64,000 nucleotides of DNA from Jiangella ureilytica (GCF_004348545.1 NZ_SMKL01000020.1:25469-89468), one strand, 5' to 3'; shown: positions 1-10,017, counted from the stretch's first letter. Numbers and translations are program-made. Notes: generated by a model from the letters alone, not told the origin.

Positions 1-895
1 GGCGGCCAACGTCTTCCAGGCCGGCTACGACCTCAGCCGCCGCGAGCGCAGCGACTACGACAAGGAGCAGTACCCCGAGCTGCCGTCGTCGCTGGCCGAG
101 GCCATGGCCGTCGTCGGCACCACGTACGCCCCCGACATGGCCGCGTCGACGGCACAGCACGACGTCGACATGCACGGCGTCGTCCGCAACCCCGACGGCA
201 CCTACTCGCTGCAGTCGAACACCGCCATCATGAACGGCTTCATGAAGGCGTTCATGACCGACCCCGAGGCGGCCGGGGCGTTCCGCGGCGCCATCCAGGG
301 CCAGCTCACCGCCGCGGCACAGCTCGTCTCGACCACGCCACCCGACCCGGACGCGCCGGACATCCTCACTCAGTTCGGCTATCTCAACGGCATGGTCTCC
401 ATCGTCTTCGCCGATCAACGCTTCACCGAGGCCGAGGCGCTGGACGCCAGGAACAAGCAGAACCAGATCTACTTCGAGGTCACCAAGGACGTCCTCGAGG
501 CGATCCCGCTGGGCGGCGAGGCCGCGGAGTTCCTGCGCTCGCTGGCCACGGCGGCCGGTGGCTCGCAGAAGGAGAACCTGTTCCCGACCGACAACGCCGA
601 CAACGTCGCCGACGACACCCAGTACACGATGATGCAGGACCTCTCCGACATGCGGCAGTACGTCGCCCAGGGCTTCGTGAACTCCGGCGCCTACACGCTG
701 GGTGACCCGCCGCCGTCGTTCGTGCACGACGGCGTCATCGCGCCGGCCACCGAGGCGGAGCAGCTCGAGTTCGACCGCTGGTGGGCCGAGCGGCCGCGCG
801 AGTGGCAGCAGATCGCCGACGACGCGAACCAGGGTTTCAACGACGCCACCGGCGAGTTCGCCCCCGACGACGACCGCTTCACGCCCCCCGAGTAG
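1..895 (+). CDS. C-terminal part of an unknown protein next to a WXG100 gene
   Basis: The reading frame is already open at the left edge (phase starts at base 2) and ends with TAG at 893-895, so about 297 C-terminal residues are visible and the start lies outside the window. The visible part is acidic, soluble-looking and helical, with no membrane segment, signal peptide or metal motif. A WXG100 gene follows after 9 bases, so the two are probably one operon. Large actinobacterial proteins of the DUF6571 type often sit beside WXG100 proteins and this one has a similar feel, but I cannot assign a family from the fragment. A link to type VII secretion is inferred from context only. Confidence 0.7.
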   Translation, partial: AANVFQAGYDLSRRERSDYDKEQYPELPSSLAEAMAVVGTTYAPDMAASTAQHDVDMHGVVRNPDGTYSLQSNTAIMNGFMKAFMTDPEAAGAFRGAIQGQLTAAAQLVSTTPPDPDAPDILTQFGYLNGMVSIVFADQRFTEAEALDARNKQNQIYFEVTKDVLEAIPLGGEAAEFLRSLATAAGGSQKENLFPTDNADNVADDTQYTMMQDLSDMRQYVAQGFVNSGAYTLGDPPPSFVHDGVIAPATEAEQLEFDRWWAERPREWQQIADDANQGFNDATGEFAPDDDRFTPPE

Positions 896-904
896 GAGCC
901 CGCC

Positions 905-1177
905 ATGCCCATTCCCTTCGTGCAGGAATGCAACGAGTCGATGAGCATCGTCACCACGGCGGCCGGCGACATCGAGGAGGCCATCCAGGCCGTGCTCAAC
1001 CTGGTGGGCTCCGAGACGTGGACCGGCCCCATGGCCACGTCCTGGGAGACCGACCTCAACGGCTTCGTCACCGACGCCAGGAACAGCCTCGGCACCCCGC
1101 TCGACGAGGCGATCGAGACGGCCCGGGCCAACGCGCGCGAGTGGCAGCGCGAGAGCTCGGCGGGCGCCGTCAACTGA
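905..1177 (+). CDS. WXG100-family type VII secretion protein
   Basis: A 90-residue, all-helical protein with a W-T-G motif near residue 38, in the turn between two predicted helices. That length and layout are those of the WXG100 (ESAT-6-like) family, whose members are exported by ESX/type VII systems as helical-hairpin dimers. The ribosome binding site AGGAG overlaps the stop codon of the preceding gene, which suggests translational coupling. No ESX core gene (EccC, EccD, mycosin) is in the window, so the secretion route is unseen. The 3' end overlaps the end of the convergent lipoprotein gene by 8 bases. Confidence 0.75.
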   Translation: MPIPFVQECNESMSIVTTAAGDIEEAIQAVLNLVGSETWTGPMATSWETDLNGFVTDARNSLGTPLDEAIETARANAREWQRESSAGAVN

Positions 1178-2216
1178 CGGCGGGCAGTCCCAGCTGCAGC
1201 ACGCTGTTGCAGCGCTGGTCGGCGACGACGACCCGGCCCTCCCAGACCGCGACCGACAGCGGCTGGGCCAGGTGCGCGTGCAGCGCCTCGGTGTCGGCGT
1301 TGTCGCAGTCGGTGGACGGGGTGGTGTCGTCGGGCTTGAACCCGGTGGCGAGCACGGTGGCGCCGTCGGCGGTGACGTGGACGACGGAGCCGCCCTCGCG
1401 TTCGCTGGTGGTGACGATGAGGCCGTCGCCGCCGTCACCGGTGGCCGCCGTGACGGAGCCGATGGCCTCGTCGGGCTGCGTCCACGGGTAGCGGCCGGTC
1501 TCTTGCAGCGACTCGTCGAGCAGCACCAGCTCGCCGGCGGTGAGGACGGCGACGCCGGCGGCCGTGCGGGCCGCGACGACGCTGCCGTCGACCGGCGGGG
1601 TGGCCGGCTCGGCGCCGGTGGGCGCGTCGGCAGGGCCGGTCAGCGTCCACCAACTCGCGCCCCACTGCACGTAGGTGCCGCCGGGCAGGTCCAGGATGGC
1701 GCCGGCGAAGCCGTCGGCCGGCCCGCCGGGAAGCGTCGTCAGCGCGCTGAAGGCGCCGTCGGCCAGGCCGACACGGCCGATCGTTCCCCCGTCGGTGCCG
1801 GTCAGCACCAGCAGCGCCTCGGTGCCGACGAGCGCCGCCAGCGGCGCGTCGGGGAAGGCGACGCTCGCGTCGCCCGAGACCGGCTGCACAGTGCCGTCGG
1901 GCGACACGGTGAACAGGCCCTCCTGCCGGCGCTGCAGCCCGATCAGCTCCCCGTCCGGACCGGTGGCGACCAGCACGGGCTCGGACAGCCGGGTGCCGGG
2001 GACGTAGGCGGTGTCGCGCAGCGCCTCGGTGCCGCCGTTGCCCAGGATGCGGGTCAGCCGGCCCGCGACCACGTCGGGGATGCCCGCCGGCGCGGTGGCG
2101 CCGGTCTCGCTCGAGTCGTTGGTGGGTTCGTCGCCGGGGTCGTCACGCCCGCCGTCACACGCCGTCGCCGTCAGCAGGATCGCGGCCAGGACCGCCGCCA
2201 CTCGCACAGCACGCAC
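1170..2216 (-). CDS. Secreted lipoprotein with beta-propeller-like repeats
   Basis: The N-terminus is a lipoprotein signal: basic residues, a hydrophobic stretch and a lipobox A-T-A-C, with the acylated Cys at about residue 20 followed by an acidic, Thr/Ser/Gly-rich linker. The remaining ~300 residues are beta-rich repeats with G-x-D-G turns (LVATGPDGELIGL, VSPDGTVQPV), resembling NHL or WD-like propellers, and end in VVVADQRCNSVLQLGLP. Function is unknown; an extracytoplasmic scaffold or sensor is plausible. I chose the GTG at 2216. A TTG at 2225 would add three residues. It stands alone and converges on the WXG100 gene. Confidence 0.75.
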   Translation of the reverse strand: MRAVRVAAVLAAILLTATACDGGRDDPGDEPTNDSSETGATAPAGIPDVVAGRLTRILGNGGTEALRDTAYVPGTRLSEPVLVATGPDGELIGLQRRQEGLFTVSPDGTVQPVSGDASVAFPDAPLAALVGTEALLVLTGTDGGTIGRVGLADGAFSALTTLPGGPADGFAGAILDLPGGTYVQWGASWWTLTGPADAPTGAEPATPPVDGSVVAARTAAGVAVLTAGELVLLDESLQETGRYPWTQPDEAIGSVTAATGDGGDGLIVTTSEREGGSVVHVTADGATVLATGFKPDDTTPSTDCDNADTEALHAHLAQPLSVAVWEGRVVVADQRCNSVLQLGLPAVS

Positions 2217-2287
2217 GAGACCCAACCGTACCCGTCCCGCGGGGGCGGGCCCGGCTCATCGGGCCGGACGAGGGTGCGGCGGGCCGA

Positions 2288-2293
2288 TAGGCT
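2288..2293 (+). promoter_or_regulatory. Probable -10 box of leaderless glgB
   Basis: TAGGCT matches the actinobacterial TANNNT -10 consensus and ends six bases before the glgB ATG. An in-frame TAG at 2288-2290 rules out any upstream start, and the GAGGA just before the ATG is too close to act as a normal ribosome binding site. Together these suggest that transcription starts at or next to the ATG. This is inference from spacing only. Confidence 0.45.
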
Positions 2294-2299
2294 CGAGGA

Positions 2300-4174
2300 A
2301 TGATCGACGCGCAGCGACTTCTCGGTGAGGTCGACCTCCATCTGATCGGCGAGGGCAGGCACGAGCGGCTCTGGGAGGTGCTGGGCGCGCGGGTCACGTC
2401 CATCGACGGCGTCGAAGGGACCGCCTTCACGGTCTGGGCGCCGAACGCCCGGCAGGTGCAGGTGGTGGGCGAGTTCAACGGCTGGCACGGCGGCGGCCAC
2501 GCCATGTCGCGGCTGGGCGGCGGCGTGTGGGGGCTGTTCGTCCCCGGTGTGGGCGACGGCGCGCTGTACAAGTACAAGGTCCACGGCGCCGACGGCCGCT
2601 GGCGCGACAAGGCCGACCCCATGGCGCTGCGCACCGAGGTGCCGCCCGCGCAGGCGTCCATCGTCCACCGCTCCCACTACGAGTGGAACGACGAGGTCTG
2701 GCTGGCGCGGCGGCCGAGCTCGCTGCACGCGCAACCGATGTCGGTCTACGAGGTCCATCTCGGGTCGTGGCGTCGCGGGCGGTCCTACCGCGAGCTGGCC
2801 GTCGAGCTGGCCGCGTACGTCACCGAGCTCGGCTTCACCCACGTCGAGCTGCTCCCCGTCGCGGAGCACCCGTTCGGCGGGTCGTGGGGCTACCAGGTGA
2901 CGTCCTACTACGCACCGACGTCGCGGTTCGGCCACCCCGACGATTTCAAGTTCCTCGTCGACACCCTGCACCAGGCCGGCATCGGCGTGCTGCTCGACTG
3001 GGTGCCGGCGCACTTCCCCCGCGACGACTGGGCGCTGGCCCGCTTCGACGGCACGCCGCTCTACGAGCATGCCGACCCCCGCCGCGGCGAGCACCCCGAC
3101 TGGGGCACCTACGTCTTCGACTTCGGCCGGCCCGAGGTGCGCAACTTCCTGGTGGCCAATGCGCTGTACTGGCTGACGGAGTACCACATCGACGGGCTGC
3201 GGGTCGACGCCGTCGCCTCGATGCTCTACCTCGACTACTCCCGGCCCGAGGGCGCCTGGCTGCCCAACTCGCACGGCGGCCGCGAGAACCTCGACGCCAT
3301 CGCGTTCCTGCAAGAGACCAACGCGACGGCGTACCGCTCGGTGCCGGGCATCGTCACCATCGCCGAAGAGTCCACCGCCTGGCCGGGCGTCACCCGTCCG
3401 ACCCACCTCGGGGGGCTCGGGTTCGGGCTGAAGTGGAACATGGGCTGGATGCATGACTCGCTGGCCTACGTGTCGCGCGACCCGATCCACCGGCAGTACC
3501 ACCACCACCAGATGACGTTCTCGATGATGTACGCGTTCAGCGAGAACTTCATCCTCCCCCTCTCCCACGACGAGGTCGTCCACGGCAAGGGGTCGCTGCT
3601 CGGCAAGATGCCCGGCGACCGGTGGCAGCAGCTGGCCAACCTGCGCGCGTTCTACGCCTTCATGTGGGCGCACCCCGGCAAGCAACTGCTCTTCATGGGC
3701 TGCGAGTTCGGCCAGGAGTCGGAGTGGGCCGAGTCGCAGGAGCTCGAGTGGTGGCTGCTCGACCGCCACGGCCACGCGGGGCTGCAGCGGCTGGTCACCG
3801 ACCTCAACGGGCTGTACCGGGCCGGGCCGGAGCTCTGGGCGCTCGATACGGACCCGGCCGGCTTCGAGTGGATCGACGCCAACGACGCGCCCGGCAATGT
3901 GTTCTCGTTCCTGCGCCACGGCCCCGACGGCGAGCTGCTGGTGTGCGTGGCGAACTTCTCCGCCGTGCCGCACGAGGGCTACCGGGTCGGCCTGCCGCAC
4001 GCGGGTCCGTGGACCGAGGTCCTCAACACCGACGCGGAGCTGTACGGCGGCTCAGGGGTCGGCAACCTCGGCGAGGTCCTCGCCGTCGAGCAGCCCTGGC
4101 ACGGCCGCCCGGCCTCGGTCGAGCTCCGCGTCCCGCCGCTCGGCACCCTCTGGCTCCGCCCCGCCACGAGATGA
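2300..4174 (+). CDS. glgB: 1,4-alpha-glucan branching enzyme GlgB
   Basis: Forms alpha-1,6 branches in glycogen by cutting and transferring alpha-1,4 chains in the cytoplasm. The 624 residues show a CBM48 N-domain (about 40-125, [20 protein letters not shown]), a GH13 barrel (about 150-490) and a beta C-domain. The conserved catalytic residues are present: Asp303 in GLRVDAV, Glu356 in TIAEES and Asp424 in [12 protein letters not shown]. The length is that of short GlgB forms lacking the extra N-terminal module. No other glycogen or GlgE-pathway gene is adjacent. The start is fixed by an in-frame stop 12 bases upstream. Its TGA stop lies inside the left arm of a long inverted repeat. Confidence 0.97.
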   Translation: MIDAQRLLGEVDLHLIGEGRHERLWEVLGARVTSIDGVEGTAFTVWAPNARQVQVVGEFNGWHGGGHAMSRLGGGVWGLFVPGVGDGALYKYKVHGADGRWRDKADPMALRTEVPPAQASIVHRSHYEWNDEVWLARRPSSLHAQPMSVYEVHLGSWRRGRSYRELAVELAAYVTELGFTHVELLPVAEHPFGGSWGYQVTSYYAPTSRFGHPDDFKFLVDTLHQAGIGVLLDWVPAHFPRDDWALARFDGTPLYEHADPRRGEHPDWGTYVFDFGRPEVRNFLVANALYWLTEYHIDGLRVDAVASMLYLDYSRPEGAWLPNSHGGRENLDAIAFLQETNATAYRSVPGIVTIAEESTAWPGVTRPTHLGGLGFGLKWNMGWMHDSLAYVSRDPIHRQYHHHQMTFSMMYAFSENFILPLSHDEVVHGKGSLLGKMPGDRWQQLANLRAFYAFMWAHPGKQLLFMGCEFGQESEWAESQELEWWLLDRHGHAGLQRLVTDLNGLYRAGPELWALDTDPAGFEWIDANDAPGNVFSFLRHGPDGELLVCVANFSAVPHEGYRVGLPHAGPWTEVLNTDAELYGGSGVGNLGEVLAVEQPWHGRPASVELRVPPLGTLWLRPATR

Positions 4175-4356
4175 TCACGTTCAGCACGCAATTCCGTGTC
4201 GCACTACGATCGCAAGCCTCATGATGCTCGGGTCATCCTCATGGCGGGCCGTTGGCCCACAGGGACAGCGTTGCCGCGAACGTCATGAGGATTACCCGAG
4301 CGTCACCACGGTTGCAGGCGTAGTCCAGCACGCGATTTCGCGCTGAACGTGATCAT
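4171..4356. repeat. Long imperfect inverted repeat, TGATCACG family
   Basis: The outer arms ATGATCACGTTCAGC (4171-4185) and GCTGAACGTGATCAT (4342-4356) are perfectly complementary. Inner arms at 4226-4243 and 4284-4301 pair at 17 of 18 positions, and further pairing lies between them, so about 186 bases can fold into one long hairpin. The left arm contains the glgB stop codon. A diverged partial copy lies at 28384-28454. No transposase is present, so it looks like a REP/MITE-like noncoding element. Confidence 0.75.
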
Positions 4357-4365
4357 TTCGGGGCC

Positions 4366-4399
4366 GGGCGCCGTCACCCGGGGTCGGGTGACGGCGCCC
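4366..4399. terminator. Perfect 14-bp hairpin between convergent genes
   Basis: GGGCGCCGTCACCC (4366-4379) pairs perfectly with GGGTGACGGCGCCC (4386-4399) around a six-base loop. It sits between the converging ends of glgB and the subtilase gene. There is no real U-tract, as is usual for actinobacterial terminators. It could serve both directions. Confidence 0.6.
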
Positions 4400-4412
4400 T
4401 TCGGGACGTGCG

Positions 4413-7169
4413 TCAGTCCCGGTCCACGACGATGACCGGGGAGTCCCAGGTCTCGACGTGGGCCGGGTTGGACGGGTCGCCGAGCGGCTTGGTGGCCGTC
4501 AGCCGCAGGACGTAGCGGCCGTCGGGCACCTCCACCCGCCCGTCGGTGCCGCTGCCGCGCGGCCGGGTGCCGTCCCAGGTGTAGGCGTTGAACGCCGTCG
4601 CCGCGCCGCTGCGCCCGACGTAGTCCTCGGAGAACACCGTGTTCAGCCGGCCCGCGTACGGGCGGCCCGGGGTGCCGTCGGCCTTGGCGTGGAACAGCTG
4701 TAGCGACAGGTTCTGCGCCGCGTGCTCCAGATGCGCGACGACGACCGGGTAGTCGCCCTCGGTCATCGAGAACGTCGCGCCGTCGGGCAGCAGTGCGAAC
4801 TGGCCGCCCATGGTGCAGTTGACGCCGACGTAGCGCTGGCAGGCCGTGACGTCGGCCAGCCCCGGCAGCCCGGCGCCGGCGTCGGTCAGGATCGGCAGCT
4901 GCTGGTAGTCGCCGACGAAGCCGGCGAACGGCACCCGCAGCGGCTGACCGTCGGCCGGGGTCAGGACCACCCAGCCGCCGTACTGCCCCAGCGCGGGCTC
5001 GGCCGGAGCGGTCACCGTCACCTCCACGGACGCAGAACCGCCGGCCGGCACCGTCACCGACGGAGCGGAGAACGCGACCGTCGCGCCGCCCTCGAAGAAG
5101 CCCGGGTTGTTCGGCGCGCCCGCGGTGCTGATGCCGTCGGCGTGCGACAGCTCGTACGTGACCGCACTGTCGCCGTCGTTCGTGAGGGTCAGCGTCCGCG
5201 TCGACGGGCCCGCCTCGCTCTCGCCCAGCGACAGCTTGCCGGGCGCCACCGCGACCGGCGACAGGATCGCGTCGTCGATGTCGAGCATGCCCGCGCCCTG
5301 GCGGTGCGCCGGCTCGAGGTACCCGGCGCCGGGGACCAGCGACCAGTCGGCCGGGTCGGCGCTGTTCTGCAGCACGTCGCGGACCTCGGCCGGGGTGAGG
5401 GACGGGTGCGCCTGCAGCAGCAGGGCGACCGCGCCGGCCACGTGCGGCGACGCCATCGAGGTGCCGGAGATGACGGCGTACCCGTCGTCCTCGAGCGGGT
5501 AGGTCGAGCGGATCAGCCCGCCCGGCGCGCCGAGGTCCGGCTTCAGCGACAGGTCCGACGCCATGCCGTAGGAGCTGAACGACGAGACCAGCCCGGCGGT
5601 CGTGTTCTCGATCGTGGTGGTCTCGTCGGTCCAGGTCAGCGTCGTGGCGCCGGCGGCGATGCGGCCGTCCAGCTCGACGCCGTCGTCCTGCGGGACCGCG
5701 ACGACGGGGATGGTGATCGGCGGGTCGGCCGGCGACGGCGGAGCCACCGTCGGCGAGAGCGCGCCGGGCACGTTGTTGTAGAGGATGACGGCGGCGGCCC
5801 CGGCCTGCTGGGCGTTGCGCGCCTTCTCGTAGAACGGGCAGGTGCCGCGCTCGATCAGCGCGACGGTGCCGCTGAGGTCGGGCAGCGCGCCGGTGGCCGT
5901 GCAGGCGTCGGCCGTCGAGGCCGGTGTGCCGGTGCGCGACATGGGCAGGCTGCCCTCGGTCGGCGCCGACGGCGACCCGGCCGCCTCGGCGTAGCCGAAC
6001 TCGCGGCCGTCGGGGGTGACGGTGAACATCCGTGCGTCGTACTCGGTGTTGTCGAACGACGCGACGCCGATGACCTTCTCGCCGACGCCGGGCGCGCCCG
6101 CGGACCAGGAGCCGGCCGCGCCGTTGTTGCCGATCGAGGCGACGACGACCACGCCGGCGTCCACGAGCGCGTCGCTCGCCGTCGCCGTCGGGTACTCGGG
6201 CCAGGTGACGAACCCGGCGCCGAGGCTCATGTTCACGACGTCCATGTCGTCGGCATGCGCCCGCTCGAGCGCGGCGAGGATGATGTCCGACGTGGTCGAG
6301 CCGCCGCAGCCGAACACGCGGTAGGCGCCGAACTCGACGTCCGGGGCCACGCCGAGGACGCCATCGGTGGCGGTGTCACCGCTCGCGCCCACGATGCCGG
6401 CGACGTGACTGCCGTGTCCATTGCAGTCGTCCGGGTTGTCGTCGGGCCGTGCGACCGGTTGATATGCGGCCGAGGTGTCGTCGGCGTTGTAGTCGTCGCC
6501 GACGAAGTCGTAGCCGGCCACGACGCGGCCGCTCGGGAACGACGTCCCACCGGGCGCGCCGCCACCGCCGAGGTCGGGATGGTCGATGTCGATGCCGGTG
6601 TCGATGACGGCGACCCGGAGGCCGTCGCCGGTGAAGCCGAGCTCGCTCTGCGCGACGTCGGCGCCGGTCATGCCGAGCGCGGAGTCCATGGCGGGTTCCG
6701 TCGTGGCGGGGTCGGGCGCGTCGATGGTGACGACGGGGTACACCGCGGCGACCTCGGCGGAGCCGGCCAGCCGGGTGATGTCGGCCTCGGACGCCGACAC
6801 CGACAGGCCGTTCCACAGCCGGTCGTAGGTGTAGCGGACGTCCAGGTCGGCGCCCTGGGCCTCGGCCTGCGCGAGGAACCGGTCCTGCTGCTGCTCGGCC
6901 GCCGCACGGCTCCCGCCGTCGGCCACGGGCTTCGCGGTCAGCTCGACGAACCAGGCGCCGGTGGGCTCGTGGATCAGCTCGTCCGTGGGCTCCGGCAGGC
7001 CGGCCAGCTCCGAGAGGTTACCCAGGTAGCCGTCCTCGTCGGCCTGGGCGGCCGAGCCGGCCGCGACGGTCCCGAGCGTTCCTGCCACCAGCGCCACTCC
7101 GGCGGTGGCGGCGAGGCCTGCACGCCGGGTCACGGTGTGCCTCCCCGGCGCTCTCGATGGTCGTGTCAT
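4413..7169 (-). CDS. Secreted subtilisin-like serine protease (S8) with PA insert
   Basis: Exported endopeptidase of about 918 residues. Order: signal sequence (basic start, then a hydrophobic stretch to about residue 42), an I9-like inhibitor prodomain (about 68-155), and an S8 catalytic domain with Asp190 (VAVIDTGIDIDHPDL), His252 (GHGSHVAGI) and Ser571 (GTSMASPHVAGA). A protease-associated insert lies between His and Ser (about 404-514), followed by fibronectin-like beta domains. This is the lactocepin/subtilase architecture. I chose the ATG at 7169 because GAGGAG stands 7 bases upstream; the frame stays open for another 11 codons. The gene is divergent from a secreted carboxypeptidase, so the region looks like a protein-degrading pair. 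Confidence 0.93.
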   Translation of the reverse strand: MTRPSRAPGRHTVTRRAGLAATAGVALVAGTLGTVAAGSAAQADEDGYLGNLSELAGLPEPTDELIHEPTGAWFVELTAKPVADGGSRAAAEQQQDRFLAQAEAQGADLDVRYTYDRLWNGLSVSASEADITRLAGSAEVAAVYPVVTIDAPDPATTEPAMDSALGMTGADVAQSELGFTGDGLRVAVIDTGIDIDHPDLGGGGAPGGTSFPSGRVVAGYDFVGDDYNADDTSAAYQPVARPDDNPDDCNGHGSHVAGIVGASGDTATDGVLGVAPDVEFGAYRVFGCGGSTTSDIILAALERAHADDMDVVNMSLGAGFVTWPEYPTATASDALVDAGVVVVASIGNNGAAGSWSAGAPGVGEKVIGVASFDNTEYDARMFTVTPDGREFGYAEAAGSPSAPTEGSLPMSRTGTPASTADACTATGALPDLSGTVALIERGTCPFYEKARNAQQAGAAAVILYNNVPGALSPTVAPPSPADPPITIPVVAVPQDDGVELDGRIAAGATTLTWTDETTTIENTTAGLVSSFSSYGMASDLSLKPDLGAPGGLIRSTYPLEDDGYAVISGTSMASPHVAGAVALLLQAHPSLTPAEVRDVLQNSADPADWSLVPGAGYLEPAHRQGAGMLDIDDAILSPVAVAPGKLSLGESEAGPSTRTLTLTNDGDSAVTYELSHADGISTAGAPNNPGFFEGGATVAFSAPSVTVPAGGSASVEVTVTAPAEPALGQYGGWVVLTPADGQPLRVPFAGFVGDYQQLPILTDAGAGLPGLADVTACQRYVGVNCTMGGQFALLPDGATFSMTEGDYPVVVAHLEHAAQNLSLQLFHAKADGTPGRPYAGRLNTVFSEDYVGRSGAATAFNAYTWDGTRPRGSGTDGRVEVPDGRYVLRLTATKPLGDPSNPAHVETWDSPVIVVDRD

Positions 7170-7431
7170 CGACGCTCCTCGTTCAGTCGTACGGCAAGAC
7201 AAGGCCCCGCCGGTCGGACGGGGTTGCCCCGTAACCTATGTGCGTTTTCGGCTCGATTGGAAGACTTGACGGGAAGTCGGCCGGTCCAGTCAGGGTGAAT
7301 CGGAAGAAATCGTCGCTTCCAGACGCCATATATCGGACGGATCTTGCTCGCCGCAACCTCTTGTCACCGCGCGGCCGAGACGACAGGATGACCAGCACCT
7401 TCGCCCGCCCACGTTCCCTGGGGGCTGCCTC

Positions 7432-9963
7432 ATGTGGACTCGCACGCTGCCCGCAGCCGGCCTCGCCGGGCTGCTCACGCTGTCCGTCGCGCTCTCCGCG
7501 CCGGCCGCTCCCGAGGACACGCTGACGCCGCCGCCGACCACGGTGCGCGAGCCCGAGGACCGCTCGGTCGCGTCGGACCTCGCGCCGTCGGTCGACTCCC
7601 CCGCCGGTGAGTCGCTGCGCTCGCCGTTCTCCGTCACCGCGACGAGTCAGCTGCCGGGCAAGCCGCGCAACGACCTCATCGTCGACGTCCCGGTGAACCC
7701 GAACGACGCGTCGATCCCGATGAACCTGGTGCCCTACCACGAGTTCGCGCCGAGGCTGCGCGCGCTGCAGGAGAGCGACCGGGTCAGCGTCGAGATCATC
7801 GGCCAGTCGGCAGGCGGGCGCGACCTGCACCTCGTCGTCGTCACCTCGCCGATGTCCGACGCGGAGTGGGCGGAGTGGCAGCGGCTGTCCGACCTGCGCA
7901 CCGAGGACCCCGACGCCGCGATCGCCGCGCTCGAGGCGGGCGAGTACGACGACTGGAAGTCGCCGCTGTTCGTCAACAACAACATCCACGGCAACGAATG
8001 GGAAGGCACCGACGCCGCCTTCCAGGTGCTGGATGACCTGGCGTTCTCCGACGATCCCGAGGTCGTGGAGCTGCTCGACCAGCACGTCGTCGCGATGGTC
8101 GTGTCGAACAATCCGGACGGCCGCATCGCCGGCACCCGCGCCAACGGCAACGGCTTCGACCTCAACCGCGACTACATCACCGGTTCGCAGCCGGAGTCGC
8201 GTGCCGTGCGCGCCCAGCTGATCCGGTACGAGCCGCTGACCATGCTCGACGAGCACGGCTACGTCAACCCGACGCTGATCGAGCCGACCACCGGGCCGCA
8301 TGGCGAGAACTACGAGTACGACCTCTACATCCGCCAGGCCATCCGCAACGGCCTGGCCATGGAGGACGCCGTGCTGGCGCTCGGCGAGCCCCGGGTCACC
8401 GAGGTCGACATCCCGTGGCGCGACTACGACACCGGCTGGGACGACTGGCCGCCGATCTTCACCCCGATGTACGCGATGTACCACGGCGCCGTCGGGCACA
8501 CCGTCGAGATCCCGCTGAACCCGCGCGGCGCCACCCTGCCGGTGGCGGAGCGGCACGAGCGGACCCGCATCAACACCGCCGTCGCCCGGGCCACCATCGA
8601 GGGGAACTTCGCCTGGGCGCACGAGAACCGGATGACCCTGCTTGCCGACCAGCTGGAGATATTCCGGCGCGGCGAGGCAGGCGAGTCGTCGCGGCCCATC
8701 GACGACGGGCTCGCCCTGTCGCTCGCGCTCGGCGCGAACAAGGAGACGTTCCTGCAGGACTACCCGCGGGCCTACGTCATCTCGGCCGAGCGGCGCGGAG
8801 ACGCGGCCGCCGCGCGACTGGCGCAGTTCCTCCTCGACAACGACGTCGAGGTGCACCAGGCGCGGCGGCCGTTCGCCGCGGGCGGGCAGCGGTACCCGGC
8901 CGGCTCGTACGTGGTCGACATGCTCCAGGCCAAGCGCGGCCTCGCGAACACCATCCTCGACGTCGGCCGCGACGTCACCACGAACTTCCCGACCATGTAC
9001 GACATCTCCGCGTGGAGCCAGGCGTACCTGTGGGGCGCCGACGTCGCGATGGTGCCCGCGGGCGGCTCGCTCGAGACCCGCGCACTGTCGGAGATCGACG
9101 CCGTCGCGCCGACGGGGTGGGTGGCGCCCGACCCCGTCGCGCACTTCGGCTTCGAGGCGGACACGCTGGCCGGCATCCAGGCGGTCAACGCGTTCGTCGC
9201 GGCCGGCGTGACGGTGCGGCGGACGACGTCCGGCATCTTCACCGTCCCGGGATCGGCGCGAGCGCTGGCCGAGAACGCGGCGGCGACGTACGGCCTCGAG
9301 TTCACCGCGCTGTCGGCCGCCGCGGTGCGCGGCGCCGTCCCCGTCGGCATCGGCCGGGTCGCTACGAGCGCGCCGGCAGACGAGTTGCACGCCCTGGCCC
9401 GCATGGGCTTCGCGACGACGAATGTCACCGCGGCCGGGTTCAACGCCGGGACCTACGCGTTCAGCGACTTCGACGCGCTCTACGTCTCCACCACCGGGTT
9501 CAACCCGCTGCAGCTGGACGCCACCCGGCAGGCGGCGTTCGCGGCCTGGCGGGCAGCCGGCGGCACCGTCGTCGGGCGCGGCGCCGGTGGCGTGACGTTC
9601 AACGAGCGTGCCGCGCTGCTGCCGGTGTCAGCCGTCCCGGCTCGCAGCGACGCCAACGGCATCGTCGCGGTGGTCAACGACCCGGCCTCCCCGGTCACGG
9701 GTGACGCGTCGCCGTCGTCGTTCGTCAGCTCGCCGCGGCACTTCACCGGGCTCGGCACGGGGGTCCGGGTCGACCAGCGGCTCAGCGATGGGGACTTCTT
9801 CCTCGCCGGCCACTGGATCGGGCAGGATGCCGCGGCCGGTCAGCCGGTCGTCGTCAGCGGGGTGGCCGGCGGCGCCGAGGTCACCCTGTTCGCCACCGAG
9901 CCGCTGTACCGCTCGCACCCGGAGGGTCTGTTCCCGCAGGTCGCCAACGCCCTCTGGCAGTAG
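7432..9963 (+). CDS. Secreted M14-family zinc carboxypeptidase
   Basis: An exported metallocarboxypeptidase of 843 residues. It has a short signal sequence ending near APAAP. The M14 zinc site is visible: His and Glu of the HxxE motif in NNNIHGNEWEG, a second His in MLDEHGYVNP, the substrate-binding Arg region in GFDLNRDY, and a likely catalytic Glu in HTVEIPLNPRG. The ~450 residues after the catalytic domain are beta-rich and end in FATEPLYRSHPEGLFPQVANALW, a tail seen in long M14 proteins. A G-rich stretch 7-10 bases before the ATG can act as ribosome binding site. The divergent subtilase and this gene share the 7170-7431 promoter region. Confidence 0.9.
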   Translation: MWTRTLPAAGLAGLLTLSVALSAPAAPEDTLTPPPTTVREPEDRSVASDLAPSVDSPAGESLRSPFSVTATSQLPGKPRNDLIVDVPVNPNDASIPMNLVPYHEFAPRLRALQESDRVSVEIIGQSAGGRDLHLVVVTSPMSDAEWAEWQRLSDLRTEDPDAAIAALEAGEYDDWKSPLFVNNNIHGNEWEGTDAAFQVLDDLAFSDDPEVVELLDQHVVAMVVSNNPDGRIAGTRANGNGFDLNRDYITGSQPESRAVRAQLIRYEPLTMLDEHGYVNPTLIEPTTGPHGENYEYDLYIRQAIRNGLAMEDAVLALGEPRVTEVDIPWRDYDTGWDDWPPIFTPMYAMYHGAVGHTVEIPLNPRGATLPVAERHERTRINTAVARATIEGNFAWAHENRMTLLADQLEIFRRGEAGESSRPIDDGLALSLALGANKETFLQDYPRAYVISAERRGDAAAARLAQFLLDNDVEVHQARRPFAAGGQRYPAGSYVVDMLQAKRGLANTILDVGRDVTTNFPTMYDISAWSQAYLWGADVAMVPAGGSLETRALSEIDAVAPTGWVAPDPVAHFGFEADTLAGIQAVNAFVAAGVTVRRTTSGIFTVPGSARALAENAAATYGLEFTALSAAAVRGAVPVGIGRVATSAPADELHALARMGFATTNVTAAGFNAGTYAFSDFDALYVSTTGFNPLQLDATRQAAFAAWRAAGGTVVGRGAGGVTFNERAALLPVSAVPARSDANGIVAVVNDPASPVTGDASPSSFVSSPRHFTGLGTGVRVDQRLSDGDFFLAGHWIGQDAAAGQPVVVSGVAGGAEVTLFATEPLYRSHPEGLFPQVANALWQ

Positions 9964-9976
9964 CGACCTGATCCTG

Positions 9977-10017
9977 ACGGGGAGTCGTCATCCGCTGCGG
10001 AGGTGACGACTCCCCGT
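9977..10017. terminator. Bidirectional hairpin between carboxypeptidase and methyltransferase
   Basis: ACGGGGAGTCGTCA (9977-9990) pairs perfectly with TGACGACTCCCCGT (10004-10017), and TCCGC/GCGGA extends the stem inside. It follows the carboxypeptidase stop by 13 bases and overlaps the 3' end of the convergent methyltransferase gene, whose TGA is in the left arm. Confidence 0.7.

Noticed and set aside
2171..4000. Long minus-strand open frame opposite glgB
   Set aside because: Antisense shadow of a well-supported gene, without recognisable domains.
4722..7298. Long plus-strand open frame opposite the subtilase gene
   Set aside because: It is an antisense shadow; Arg/Val/Gly-rich composition and no start signals, while the minus-strand subtilase has all catalytic residues.
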